A DNA stretch of 64,000 nt from Welwitschia mirabilis (GCA_051453625.1 JBOZIK010000001.1:189516798-189580797), one strand, 5' to 3'. Positions 46,451 to 58,320 are shown, counted from the stretch's first letter. Notes: generated by a model from the sequence alone, not told the origin. Numbers and translations are program-made.

Positions 46451-47269
46451 ATTTCTACTCATGGATCCTTATATTTTAAACTTTGTTATCTAAGTTGTAA
46501 AAGAGTTAATCAACTTGAAAAACTATCTTAGGGAGTTTTATTTTATTATTTCTCTTCACCAAATCAGTAAATGCTTTCTTATATTTTTTATTGTCTCTTA
46601 ATAATTTCTAAGAAGGCATTGGTAGAGATGCTTCCTTCAAAAAGGTCTTCAATTCAATTCTCAAATCTTCATCATTTCTTTTTAATCTCTTAGCAAAGGA
46701 TCATTATCCCATGTTTGGCATTGTTCTATTTTGACATTCTACCTTCTCTTCTTTGATATTTTCACCCTTTCTTTCTAGTTGTTAGAGTTTTTATACTTAT
46801 ATTTCTTTTTCTAATCTACTCACTATCCTTACTCAAACTCTAGTTATGGCTTTTAATCCTTGATTTGGTTGGGATTTAGTTGGCTAGTTAAAGGTAAGAA
46901 TCTAACATTCCTTATGTTAGAATACAATGTTTATTGCATCAATTCCACAAGCTTGTTTAAGTTTTTTTTTTGGTTTCTGTCATGGCTTCTCTAAGGATAG
47001 TAAAATTATTTTTCATTTTTTGTTGTAAAGATTTCAAATTTACTTGAATAGAACCAAGTGGATATTTCTAATAAAAAATGATTGTTTGACCATAAGAAGA
47101 AAAAGTTAATGGGTTTTAGTTTATGAATAATTCCCATGTATTGTTCCCAAAAAATATTACTCCATAAGGTTTCTAAAATATATTGAAATTAATTTTTAGG
47201 CCTTGAGAGGAATTTTGTTATAGATTTTAATTCATATTATTAAGGGCACATAATTCTTTATAGATGTTA

Positions 47270-48170
47270 TTTTAATAGAAAGGGAGGATAGGAAATTTTT
47301 CAACCTCATGGTTAAGGTCTTGATAAAGTAGACATTCCTTTTTCTTAAAAGTAGCTTCTTCCTTTGCTTTATTATTATATTTTTTAAATGTTAAATCTTT
47401 CACTATGATAGCTACTTTATCCAATGTTTTTATTATATTTTTTAGTGGTTCTTCTATTACTTGTTTGATTGAAAAACCTTCTTCAGTCATTTCAATATTT
47501 TTCATTTGCCTCAATTGTCTTCCTAATGTGGGTACTTCTGGTTTTATTAACTACCATAATTTACTTTACTCTTATAGAGATTTCAATTTCAACCAATGTT
47601 GATTTAATGGAACTTCCATAATATTTCCTCCATAAGCAAAGTCTACCATTTGTTGAGTGTTATGTAAAAGACCTTCTACAGAATAATTACTAATTTCTAA
47701 TCATCAATGTCAGTTATTGGGTACCTAGTAACATAAGATAAAACCTTTCAAATGCTGTAACATAGTCCTCCTCTTTTTATTGTCTAAAACCTATAATCCT
47801 TTTTCTAAGGGTTTGAATGTTAAAGTTGGTAACATATCTATCAAGAAATAAATTTTCCATTTGATTCCTAAAATTGATAGACTGATAACCAAGATGGTAG
47901 AAACAATTTTTAGAATTCTTTGTAAGTATCATTTTGAACACCGTCAAGTAGAGTCTATCAGTGATTGTCCTAAATTGTAAAGAAAAGGATCAAGATCGAG
48001 TAGGAACTTAAATGGATATTAGTATCTTTCCCATTATATTAGGACAATACACTTAAATTACTTATCTCTACATCCTCTCCATTAGATAAATTAATTGAGT
48101 TGTGAATCTCTCTATTTCTCCTTTGCAAAGCATCTCTTAAGGTTTGTGGAGCTAGTGGATTCCCATCCAT
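47270..48170 (-). pseudogene. Athila-type gag remnant
   Basis: A Met at 48170 opens a frame (M-D-G-N-P-L-A-P-Q-T-L-R-D) about 0.5 kb inside the primer site. Farther on, G-F-R-Q-x-K-E-E-D and F-E-R-F-Y-L-M-L-L correspond to Q-x-x-x-E-S-L-Y-E-A-W-E-R-F of plant gag. L-H-N-T-Q-Q-M-V-D-F-A-Y-G-G-N-I-M fits the block usually written D-A-A-A-G-G-S-L-M. Near the end (47293-47334) C-L-L-Y-Q-D-L-N-H-E-V-E-K-F aligns with C-x2-C-x4-H-x4-C, with two Cys replaced by Tyr and Phe. Gaps in frame are many. Confidence 0.75.
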
Positions 48171-48692
48171 GTTATGAGTATTCTCAATTTGTAATTATGA
48201 TTCCTATTTTACTTCATAATTGGTTAGGATTACTTTAGTACATTTTGTGTTTTTAAGTAATTTCAAGGTAGTAGAAGAAGTTTGGGATATACCTGTCTTA
48301 GATTCTGATTTAATTATTTCAAGAATAGAGGGAAATATAACATTTGGAGTTTCAATTTCTAAAGTTAAAACAGATTCACTATATTTCATATCTATAATCA
48401 TTCAAGAAGATAAAGAAGAATAATCTTGATTTTTGTGAGACACAGGTAAAGTTAAAAATCATTGCTTCTCCTATACAATTTGCTTATATTCTTGGTAGTC
48501 AAAGAGACCACTCTCTATATTTTCCCTAAAGAATTTCAATTCCTTACTTTTTTTTCGACATAAAATATTGTCTATATCACATACAATTAAAAATGTTCTT
48601 ACTAATGAAATTTAGAAAATGAACAAAAGCATTTGTCTAATGAATTAATAGAGAAATTCAAAGAAGATTAAAATCCCAAGAAGACTGGTACT

Positions 48693-48710
48693 TTCCTAGT
48701 AATAATGCCA
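48693..48710 (-). other. Primer-binding site of the Athila-type element
   Basis: The minus strand reads tggcattattactaggaa, three bases inside the LTR. Compared with TGGCGCCGTTGCCGGGGA most differences are C-to-T or G-to-A. Confidence 0.8.
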
Positions 48711-48713
48711 AAA

Positions 48714-49719
48714 TGTTGAACCTTCTTACTGTAACCTAAGTCAATCCATGAAAATACAATAATTAGAAATTTTTAAGATCCTTTATTGGAAATTTATTCA
48801 AAATAAAACTAATTTGAAAATTAAACCAAAAAGGTAAATCTTTGATTCTAAACTTACAAAGAAAACTCAAATACAATCATCATAAATCCTAGTTAAATGC
48901 ATAATGAAAAATCTTCTTTTTATAGATAAATGAACTTCTATCTAAGGCCACACTTCAATTGCTAAAATCCTAATCATAAAAAATGACTAAAGTACTAACA
49001 AATGAAGTTATCATAAAATTGACAATTTGAATTCTCTCCTACTTGTGCTCCTACAAGATTTATGAAGAAAATGAAATATTTGCAAATTGAAAATTTAATA
49101 TCTTAAAATTATTTTAAAGATCATTAAAAAAATAATGAAAGGCTAATAAAGAAATCATCACTCTAATCTAGATAGAACTTGAAAATCCTTCACTTTCATT
49201 TATTACAAAGGGAAAAGTTCTATAATATGTATTCTGTTTCTTTTCAAGAATTTTAAATTCTCAAGAAGATGAAAGAAAAAATTACAGGGATGATCATAAA
49301 ATTTAATCTTTGTATTCTAAATTCTTAATAAGGATTTGGGTTTAGATACATGGTGGTTTAACTAGCTAGTTAAAACATTGTATAAGAACATTATATATAC
49401 AATAAATTTTGATGTATAAAATATTCATTTCATAGTAATTAAGGACATTTCTCTGTAAAGAAATTACTCTATTCTAGACATCTTGGATAGGTAATTGTGG
49501 TTCCTTCCCAAGTTAAATGCCACTTTAATCTCTTCATATCCTTTAATTTACTGTTTTTCTTCTTTTACCTTAAAATCTCTCTTACATAATAAAATATCAT
49601 TCATAAATCCATTATGAAATAACATTTCATAATATTACAATTTAAGCATTAATAATTAATTTCAAGAAGTAATTGATCACATCATAATAATAAAATATTC
49701 CCTTTTTTATACTCTCACA
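48714..49719 (-). mobile_element. 5' LTR of the Athila-type element
   Basis: In the minus sense it begins tgtgagag at 49719 and ends ...ggttcaaca at 48714, about 1006 bases, TG...CA bounded. It is homologous to 38251-39239. Confidence 0.9.
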
Positions 49720-50190
49720 AAAGGCAACAAGGACCAAGAAGTCATCAAATTCCAACTTAAGGAAATCTCATATACTTCTCAAAAGATTATATTTGCTAAA
49801 TCATTCTACATTTTTGTAAACATCACACCTACCAAAGTAGTTGGGGTCGTTGTCAACTATGGGACTAAACTAAATGTGGTCAAATCATCATGTCTTAATA
49901 AGCTTGACCTGTAACATTTACTAAATTTAAAAAAGAGTATAATAATTAGAGGTTTCAATGATCATGAAGATAATCTAAGGGGGATAGTCATCTTACCAGT
50001 GAAGATAAATTTGGAACTTCTTCTTTAAGCTTATAAAGGTATTCTCATGGACCTTTAATTCTAAACTTGTTAGAAGCCTCATGTCATCTATATTTGTATT
50101 ACACAAATCAAAGAGTATTTATAGGTAGGGATTAAATCTTTGATTAAAAAAACACATTCAACACTATAGTATTCTTTACCACCCACATAA
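49720..50190 (+). pseudogene. Ty3/gypsy aspartic protease fragment, opposite orientation
   Basis: Immediately outside the Athila LTR the plus strand reads F-Y-I-F-V-N-I-T, then V-G-V-V-V-N-Y-G-T-K-L-N-V-V at about 49840-49875. After that come R-G-F-N-D-H-E-D-N-L-R-G and I-V-I-L-P-V-K-I. This matches a plant gypsy protease of the V-D-x-G-S-x-L-N-V ... F-D-G-x-x-R-x-x-x-G-x-I-x-L-P type. The active-site Asp is Asn. It matches in style the gag fragment at 25.96-27.6 kb, of which it could be the continuation. No RT follows. Confidence 0.7.
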
Positions 50191-50275
50191 CACTACTATT
50201 CCAACCATTGTATGGCTGCTCTTCATTATTTTTCCTGAGTTATGTGGTTATTCTAATGTTCTTTATAATTATTTC

Positions 50276-50989
50276 TTAATCATTCGTAGACAAATCTAAA
50301 AGATCAAGACCACATCGTACTACATCCCATTTACTTTCTTTTTTATAAGGCTTTACTATCTCAAGACCCTTGTTAGTCTTAATCTCTTTCTTTTCTATTC
50401 TCCAATCTTTAGTTTGTGTCTTTTGAGATTGTAAATCTTGAATGTCTTTCTTCTATGACTTTAAATCTTAACTGTCTCTCTTCTATAACTTAAAATCTTT
50501 ATTATCTTTAGGCAAACCCAATTCTTTATTCTCCCTCTTTAGTAATTCAAAACCCTTAGTCTATGTGTCTAGACCTTCTTTAGTATGATCATTGCCCTTC
50601 TTCACAATATCTCTATCTTTGTATGGAGTGCCTTCCCCTTTGATTTCCTCAAATATAGAACTACAAGATTCTTTATGCCCTATCTCTAAAGTCTCATCTC
50701 CAACTTCTGCTTTCTTTTTTCCTATGTTAGTGTCCTTTTGCCATAGGTGTTGAGTTTAATCATAGTCCATAGAAAATATCTCTTTAGAAGAAGTTGAGAA
50801 TTTTCTTTGGATATACTTTAATTCCAATGCATCAATTAATCTTTTGATATCTTTTAATGCTTGTATATTTCTTTTTACTATCCTTTATATTATCTTCCTT
50901 GATATTTTCATGTATTCTTCTTTTCTAATAAATGCTTCCTTTATGTCTTTGAGGTGATTTTATACCTTTGAAATTCTTGTATCATTCAT
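50276..50989 (-). pseudogene. Coiled-coil gag-like frame, unbroken phase with seven stops
   Basis: A single minus-strand frame of 237 codons runs from a Met at 50989, 17 bases past the primer site, to the stop at 50276. It holds seven internal stops, all TAA or TAG, and no frameshift. All seven fit Gln codons changed by one C-to-T step. The product would be hydrophilic, K/E/D/Q-rich and strongly coiled-coil. Its start (M-N-D-T-R-I-S-K-V, K-E-A-F-I-R-K-E-E-Y) resembles N-termini of plant gypsy gag proteins, and it has a short K-D-I-Q-D-L-Q-S-Q-K-type repeat near 50425-50510. No CCHC or pol follows. Function beyond gag-like is not claimed. Confidence 0.6.
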
Positions 50990-51005
50990 TATGGATTTAG
51001 AACTA

Positions 51006-51018
51006 GGCTTTGATACCA
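51006..51018 (-). other. Primer-binding site, tRNA-iMet type
   Basis: The minus strand reads tggtatcaaagcc, one transition from the standard TGGTATCAGAGCC, two bases inside the LTR end. Confidence 0.85.
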
Positions 51019-51020
51019 AT

Positions 51021-51317
51021 TGTTAGAACTTGATCATATCAATGTAATAAATGCAAAAAATTGAAAGTAGGTGACTACTTCAAGAGGGTGAAGCCTCCAA
51101 TAATCACTTCAAGGATGATTAGCCTCTAAAATAAGAATCATAACTTTATTTCATAATTTTAAAATAGTACATAAGCCACTTATTTATAGGACATAAGTCC
51201 TTTCAATAGAAATCCCTAAGTAATGTGGGACTAAAAGAAAATCATAGAAATAATAATACATGCTAAATAAAAAAAGATAAAATTAAAACTATGGGATTAC
51301 ATCACATATCCCTTCCA
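51021..51317 (-). mobile_element. 5' LTR of a minus-strand retrotransposon fragment
   Basis: The plus strand runs from tgttagaac to ccttcca (297 bases, TG...CA). Inversely it contains tcctataaataag, a good TATA element, and an aaataaag signal. No partner LTR was recognised, so the element is incomplete or cut. Confidence 0.65.
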
Positions 51318-51530
51318 TTTTCAAGTTAAAATATTCAAAATACTTGGATCTAGATTGTTCAGCTTATACAAGGAAGGATGTGCTTAAATAAAGAAAGGGG
51401 TGAAGAATTAAAGGGAAAAAAGAAAGTCAAACTAATGCAATAGAAAAAGAGCAAAAATATTAGGAGACATGTGGAAGAAAATTTTACAGAAAAGAAAGGG
51501 ACCAAATAAACATGACATTACAAAGAAAAT

Positions 51531-52136
51531 AGGAGCACATATCATAGAATGCATAGGCTGTTAACAAAAGAGGCACATAAAGAGATCACAAGAACGTATA
51601 GGATGAAAACATAGTAACATAGCAGAGAAAATAAGAGATAATAAGCAGAAAATAAAGCTAGTTGAATGTTACTTGGATAAGACAAACAATAATGCACTGT
51701 GTGATTTGAGATGATACATACACAATAAGGATGTGAATTTTTGTATCACATCCATGAATGATGTAGATTTATTAAGCTTTAACTATAATACTATATTCTT
51801 ATTCATGAATTTTCATAAATTAAAAAGATTTGATTGTATCATTGTATTGTTTTGTTGAGTTTTCACTCGATACATTTGTTTAATATTACATATTTTCTAT
51901 TGCAAATTAAAATGATAGATTTTTTAAATGAAATGATAGAATTATATGTTTAATTTTATAATCTTTTGATTTTAATCTTAATGAATCTTTTCCCTTATTT
52001 CATCATTTTATTATAATCTTTGGTTTAGATCTTATTGTTTCAATAGACAGTGTAATTTCAATTTATCCATATTTTTCATTGGAAATTATATATTAATTTA
52101 AAAAATATTTTAGCAAAATACACTTTTTCCTTTAGG

Positions 52137-52204
<68 letters not shown>

Positions 52205-52304
52205 NNNNNNNNNNNNNNNNNNNNNNNNNNNNNNNNNNNNNNNNNNNNNNNNNNNNNNNNNNNNNNNNNNNNNNNNNNNNNNNNNNNNNNNNNNNNNNNN
52301 NNNN

Positions 52305-52378
<74 letters not shown>

Positions 52379-52600
52379 CATCCTTTTCCTTAAAAGAAAA
52401 ACCTAGGGTAATGTTATGATTAAATAATCTATTTTCTAATTTATTTTCAAAAGTATATTTATTTTTATTTAAGAGCATTAAACATTTAAAACATAATTAG
52501 TCATTAGTTTTAATTAATTCATAAATTCTTTAATATCTTCTAAAAACCTAGACATTCATTGAATTATAATCATAAGGTTGTGAAAAAAACATCATAACAC
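51531..52600. repeat. Interspersed repeat, copy 2 (CpG-depleted)
   Basis: It matches 24527-25355 in the same orientation, including the blocks taacaaaagaggcac, gtagatttattaagcttt, ttgcaaattaaaatgat, ccttaaaagaaaa and gaattataatcataag. CpG sites of copy 1 are replaced by TpG, CpA or other bases. There is an extra stretch of about 55 bases just before the (CA)n tract. Confidence 0.85.
52139..52378. repeat. (CA)n/(TA)n microsatellite with a 100-N gap
   Basis: (AC)n at 52139-52203 and (CA)n at 52305-52368, followed by a short (TA)n, surround a 100-base N run (52205-52304). A gap of exactly 100 is usually a placeholder of unknown size. Cys-Val frames called here come from the repeat and are not genes. 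Confidence 0.98.
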
Positions 52601-55090
52601 ATGGCCTTAGACTTCTTATAGATATTTATAACTTTGATACATGTTAGTCAATATTAACCACATTAAACTTCAACACTGATTCATCTTAGAGTTAAGATAT
52701 TAATATAGATTAGATTAATATATTTGCAACAAAGTAAAAAAGTAAGATAACAAATAAACATATAATATAGCCAATAATGACATCCTTTATGGAGTTGTAG
52801 AAAGAATCACTAAAGAAATAGAATAACAAATGATATCATAAACCATGATGGTATAAATTTCATCATATACCATCATCTCCATTATTTATGCTTTGTGTGT
52901 CATGTGGAAGTCCATCCCCATCATTATGATCATATAGAATAATCGTAGACATTGAGCTATTATCATAATAAAAATCTTAAACAAAAAAGAATTCCTTGAC
53001 TACTTGATAATAATGAATGATATTTATAAAGGTGTTTATCTAAAGGAAAGTTCACATCTAGATTTTTAGCAATAATAAATCAGGTAATATTGTGTAGCTA
53101 CTATAATAATAATTTTTAACTTCTTACATTATCCCCAATTTGTAATTCCAATTATTCACCTATAGTTAGTTAGAATTAAATAATCATAATAGAAAACTTT
53201 AAGAAATAGTATTATATTATGATGAGTTTAACATAAAAAATAAACTTATGTATAACACTTATAGTGCCTTTAAAATGATAATAATGTTATACATAATTTC
53301 ATTTATTAGGATTCATTGAAAATTTCTAGCTCATTTGTTCAAACAATTTTACTTTAGTGGATTCCAACTAGAAACATTCTAAAAGGCTCTTTAAATCCTA
53401 AATTAATAGCATGTTGCATGTAAATAGATTTGCTTTTCTTAGCATTTGTAGTTTCTTTGTTGCATGTAAATAGATTTACTTTCCTTAGCATTTGTAGTTT
53501 CTACTTGGAATTATTTATCATGGAAGTAACTTATATTACCTTAACTTATATGCATAACATCAAGAGATTTATATTTCACCATTCAAGTTTCTAGAGGATA
53601 AAATAATAATTAGCAATGATAACAATGAATTAATCCTATAAATTTTATAAGGAAAAAATAGTTCCCAAGATACAATAATTTCTTAGAATCTAAATAAAAA
53701 ATGAAAAATAGATGATATTAAAAGTATATGAATTAAAATATTTTCTACCATTTGAAAGATTCTTACACTTTTAAAACATAAGTAGTTTAACTAGCATCTT
53801 TCTATAAAGGATTTTCTTACATAGTTGTCTTTTGTAACTTAGGATTGCATTCCATTATTTACCCCTATGAAAAGATGATAAATCAATTAAGCAAAAATTT
53901 GTAACATGAAATTTCAACCTAAATGTTGGCTAGTAATTCCCTCTAGATGTGAATAATAGATTAAAAATTCATATTTTTTGAAGATAGTTATATTCTATCA
54001 AGGGATAATGCCTTTACTTATTATTACATGCCACCTTGAATTTTATATTATGTATAGATATTTTATTATAAATTTTTAAGCAAAATCTAATTTTCTTTAG
54101 AATGTCTTATCTCAAATATAAAATTGAGTGGGTAAAATTCAACTTAATTTCAATGACATCATTTAGCTCCTTGAATAATGGTTTAATAGATCTTGTTCAC
54201 TATTTATAGACCCCTAAAGTGGCTCCACTAAGTGAGTTTCCTCCCACCCAACTCAGATGCAATTATCAACTAACATGTAGAGTGGATGTGAAATGAGTTA
54301 AGCTTATTCCCTTGAGTGATAATGAAAAATATTGAATTTTATTTTATTTGACCTATCTAGTGGCTTTTTCCATTTAAAACTGTGTTGTTTTATTTTCATA
54401 CCCTATGGCTTGATGATCATTTAATGTTTTTATTCTTTTTAGATAGTGAAGTATTAGCCATTATCTATATATATTTATGTTTAATGACATTTTTGGAATC
54501 CAACATCCACTTATAACATAAGAAATATTATCTCTCATAATGCAATAGAGCTTATTACTAAATATCATAAGTATTATTTAACATGCCTTTATGAATAAAT
54601 GCTTATATAAGATCTTCTTTCTTTATTTTTCACCTTATAAATTCCCGTTCTTATTGTTGGAGAAGGGATATTTATAGGATCTAAAAAGGAATGATAATTT
54701 AATTCTTAAAGATTATATTATTAATGAAATTTTAAAAATATTATATCTTTCGTAATTTTTTTCTTATTAAAATACTTTACAAAAAAGCTAGTTTATTATC
54801 TTTTATATTTGCACAAGAAGCTTGAAAATATGGAAACTTGTTAATTTGAAAAAAATTAAAAATTTGGAGGAAAAATATGCCTTTAACTTGTCTTTTAAGG
54901 AGTATCTCTTCACATATCTCATCCTTACATAGTCATTTCTTTTTTATTTTTAATTTAATATTTACAAGTTAATCTTTTATAATAACTCTAGTAGGATTCA
55001 AATGTACTCCTAATTTATCTCTTCATTTTCTTAATTAAATTTCATTTATATTATATTTTCTTTCATATTTCATAAATTCATTAATTTTTA
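52601..55090. other. Unassigned, AT-rich
   Basis: No domain was recognised. It includes a 46-base duplication at 53413-53504. The right part may be the 5' region of the LINE. Confidence 0.35.
53413..53504. repeat. 46-base tandem duplication, two copies
   Basis: The unit gttgcatgtaaatagattt begins at 53413 and again at 53459, with only two or three differences. Confidence 0.9.
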
Positions 55091-55119
55091 AATAGTCTTT
55101 TAAAATTTCTCTCTTTTTT

Positions 55120-55750
55120 TTAGGATTTTCCATCGATGATCGACTTATTTAATCCGATAGAAAATCTTTATTTCCTAATTCTGAAAGCAGAGTAATAGAT
55201 ATTTCTTCTATTGATTTTATTCTTTCATATGATAAATTTAAATTACTATCTAAAGATTATACCTTATGTTTTATGTTTTTTCAAATATTTGGTTTTTTAC
55301 TTCCTCATATTAGTATTTTAACACATGTTTAAAGCATTATTGAATTAAATGATATTAAGGTTATTCATGCTAAATATTATACATGCAACTTTATTTTAGC
55401 TAAGATTTTTAATTCCTTCATAATAAAAAGATAATTATCTCTTAGCATTTTTCTAATATAGATCATGAAATTAATCATATTCTCATAGAATTTAACTTAA
55501 ACATTAATGACCTAGCCCATGAATATACTTCATATTATGTTACACTTCCTAATCTTTCTCTAATTTTATCTTTAGTAAAGAATTATAACTTTAAATTGAT
55601 TGATAGTATTCTACATGAACATTCTTGTAATACTTATGGATTTTATTTTTGAAGGTATTTTATCAACAAGAATTTTTTATAGTGGAAGAACTCTTTGACA
55701 CTCCAAGCAAGTGGATAGGTCTTCATCTAAAGAGTAGAATATTTTAATAT
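55120..55750 (+). pseudogene. Possible L1 ORF1 (DUF4283-like) remnant
   Basis: The start reads S-I-D-D-R-L-I then stop then S-D-R-K-S-L-F, and later I-I-E-L-N-D-I-K-V-I-H-A-K and F-N-S-F-I-I-K-R. This loosely fits plant L1 ORF1 N-terminal RNA-binding domains in length and hydrophobic pattern. I cannot see the zinc knuckle. Position just upstream of the endonuclease is the main support. Confidence 0.4.
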
Positions 55751-56264
55751 TTCAAACTCTTATAGTTATTATCATCATGAAGGATGTCATATTTTTACAT
55801 GCCACTTTTTAACCTATAAGAAATAGATGAATGAGCTGAGAAAGAGGTCTATTTTGTCTTTTGGTTTATAGCCTCCATGTAATAAATTTTTCTTTGTTAT
55901 ACTTTTTTCCTCTTTTTATGACCTCTCCAATTTGATTACCAATATTAATAAAAAAACATCCACAACCTGCTTCCATTTAGTAACCTCAACTTCATCTTAA
56001 AACTAATAGTAAATCTTTAGATTCGACCTCATTAACCTCACTTTTGTGGCATCTAATCATATATCAAATATTAATAGCTTTATTGAAGTAATTAAGTAGA
56101 AATGAATGAATTCCTCTTATGTAAGAATTTATCTTTTTATTTCTTTGATTCTTCTAGTTCTGAATCCCCATTTAAGAAAGATAATTCTTTTTAACTTTTT
56201 CTAAATAATATAAACATTAGTAATCGGATGTATGTCATTCTTTTAGGAGTGACAAACATAAAGT

Positions 56265-57400
56265 TCCTTCTTCTATGACATGAATGTTCTCTTATGAAAT
56301 ATCTGAGGTTTCACTAATAGGATATATTAAATAAATGTTGAAAATTTATCATTCTTTTAAAAATTTATATCTCTTCTAAAGAATTATCTTTTTTGGCACA
56401 TTAGTTTTTAGATTATTTAATAGTCATTGCTATTAATCATGAGAAAGGATTAGGACATGTAGCTATTATTTTTACTTCTTTTTAAAAAGATAAAATTATT
56501 TAGTTGGACTTGAATTTTGAAAATCTAATCTCTTGAGCTATGTTTCCTTTAGCTTATTATCCTTTTGTTACTTTTTGATTTAGGCTTCAAGAAGAGGTGT
56601 TACTTATGATAAAGTTCCTTTAATTTCATTACAATTACATGTTTGTTTTTTAGACATTTTGATATAATTGAATATTTTAATGATAAAATTTAAAGGCCTT
56701 AATTTTTTCATTTAAGAGTAGGAATATTACGATTGGTTTAATTTTAAAGAAAAGTTTTATTTGATAAACATGGATAGAGGTAACTTAAATTATAATCTTT
56801 AAAGGTATACCTAAAATAGCTATTATCTTAGATAAGCTCATATCTTTAGTAGATTATATAGGTTTTATTTCTCTACATTTTCTTTTTGGAGGTTAAATAC
56901 TTATATTATTTAATATAAAACCCTATCAAATTATTTTCTAATTAAAATTGATTATATTCATAATAGAAATTATATGTCATTTTTTTCCCGTTTAAGCTAG
57001 AATATTTTTCTCTCTAACTACTCAAATTATTCTTCAAAATCTTTCGAATATAGGGCCTAGGTCTATAGTTCATACATGTTAAATTCAATAATAACATAGA
57101 ACTACATATAGCATGTGTAATTTTTAAGACAATTTTAAAAACAGATAAATTTACATGTAAATTTAAAATATAATAAAATTAAATTTATGGTTTGATAATT
57201 ATCTGAGAAAGTACTCAATGATTTATTTCATGTAATAGTTTTTGTTGAACTAGGTACAACTAAATCGACTTTTGAGAAATGGAATGTTCATTATGTAAAA
57301 AGTACCTTATTAAAAATCACCTTACTTGGTTTAAAATTAAAAATAAAAATTGTTAATAATTTTTAGATATTTAAATATAACTTCTCCTATTCATCTTTTA
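56265..57400 (+). pseudogene. L1 endonuclease region remnant
   Basis: Near 56268 the frame reads N-V-L-L-stop-N-I-stop-G-F-T-N, matching N-V-L-S-W-N-I-R-G-F/L, the start of the APE-type endonuclease. The two stops correspond to Trp (TGG to TGA) and Arg (CGA to TGA), one step each in the G-to-A and C-to-T directions. The rest up to 57.4 kb is too broken to place catalytic residues. The enzyme nicks target DNA for reverse transcription. Confidence 0.55.
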
Positions 57401-57589
57401 GATCATTTCTCTTTTAATGGTAATATTATTTCTAATCTTGATTGTTTTATTTTTATTTAAGAGATTAATTTGCATAATTATTTACTACAGATTTTTAAGA
57501 GGCTACCTTCTCTTTCTCATTTTTGATTTTTTTTTTTTTTTTTGTTTAATACTAATTCATAATTTTCAAAAGCTAACATCACTATAAAA

Positions 57590-58320
57590 TAACAAAAAAA
57601 AGCTTACTTTCAAATGAATAATTGTAAAACTTTAGGATATGATGGTTTTCTAGTTTAAATTTTTAAAAATTATTTGGACTTCATTGGTAATTTCCTTTTT
57701 CATGTCATCTAATAGGTAATCATCATAATATATTTGACTCATTATTTAAATCAAGGACTTATTAGACTTCTTTGCAAATATCATGTTCTTACTTACATTA
57801 GTAATTAGCATTCAAATACTCTTTTCATTATGGCATCCAAAATTTGGATTGGATCTTTGGCTTTAAGTTTGAAGAGGAATACTCTAGATATCATATCTCT
57901 TCATAAAACAAGCATCATCACAAGGTAAAAGGTACTAATAAAGATGTCATTATTATCAAATTCTATTATGATAAGGCTTTTGCTTGAACTAGTTAAAATT
58001 TCATTATTCACATTATTTTAAAGCTTTATTTTAATCCTAAATTTCTTCATATGATCATTTATCTATTTACTAATGCTAATGCTAAAATTAATAAAAATTT
58101 TGATACTATTTTATCTTTTCACTATTTATTGTTTAGTGAGGTAAAATTGTTCTTTGGCCTTTATCTTTTCATTAGTACAATAGATTTTCTTTATCATCAA
58201 ATTCAAAAACAGATGCAAATGAATCCTATTAAAGATATCATTATCTCTAACCCTAATAATATAATTCTTAATATGTAGTTTTTTGATAACTCATGTTTAT
58301 AAAACAAATGTGTATTCATC
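57590..58320 (+). pseudogene. L1 reverse transcriptase remnant
   Basis: Blocks in order are: K-T-L-G-Y-D-G-F-L-V (from K-S-P-G-P-D-G) near 57640; then L-N-Q-G-L-I-R-L-L-C-K near 57750 and R-N-T-L-D-I-I-S-L-H-K-T near 57880 (from I-S-x-x-Q-x-A-F). These are followed by F-Y-Y-D-K-A-F-A near 57965 (from D-x-x-K-A-F-D), then F-N-P-K-F-L-H-M-I in the 75-codon open piece 58051-58278. After that open piece comes F-F-D-N-S-C-L, the remains of F-A-D-D-x-x-L with one Asp now Asn. The order and spacing fit L1 RT well. Confidence 0.85.

Larger units (their letters stand above)
38251..49719 (-). mobile_element. Nearly complete Athila/Tat-type Ty3/gypsy retrotransposon
   Basis: The element spans about 11.5 kb between two related LTRs of about 1 kb. 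In minus orientation it shows LTR, primer site, gag, protease, RT, RNase H, integrase, 3.8 kb without recognised domain, and LTR. The primer site tggcattattactaggaa is a decayed form of TGGCGCCGTTGCCGGGGA, a hallmark of the Athila group. By eye the LTRs are about 80-85% identical. Stops are found in all domains. The target-site duplication could not be checked because the outer left end is disturbed. Confidence 0.88.
55100..58320 (+). mobile_element. L1-type LINE, decayed
   Basis: On the plus strand a possible ORF1 region is followed by an endonuclease start and RT blocks in the order known for plant L1 elements. The element ends inside or just after the RT catalytic block, so it lacks its 3' part. 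Frames are broken by stops and shifts. Confidence 0.75.

Noticed and set aside
38251-49719. Endogenous pararetrovirus instead of gypsy
   Set aside because: Paired LTRs, a primer site and an integrase with Y-H-P-Q-M-N-G are present; these are not expected in plant pararetroviruses.
52076-52478. Cys-Val repeat frames on the minus strand
   Set aside because: They translate a (CA)n microsatellite and a 100-N placeholder, and are not genes.
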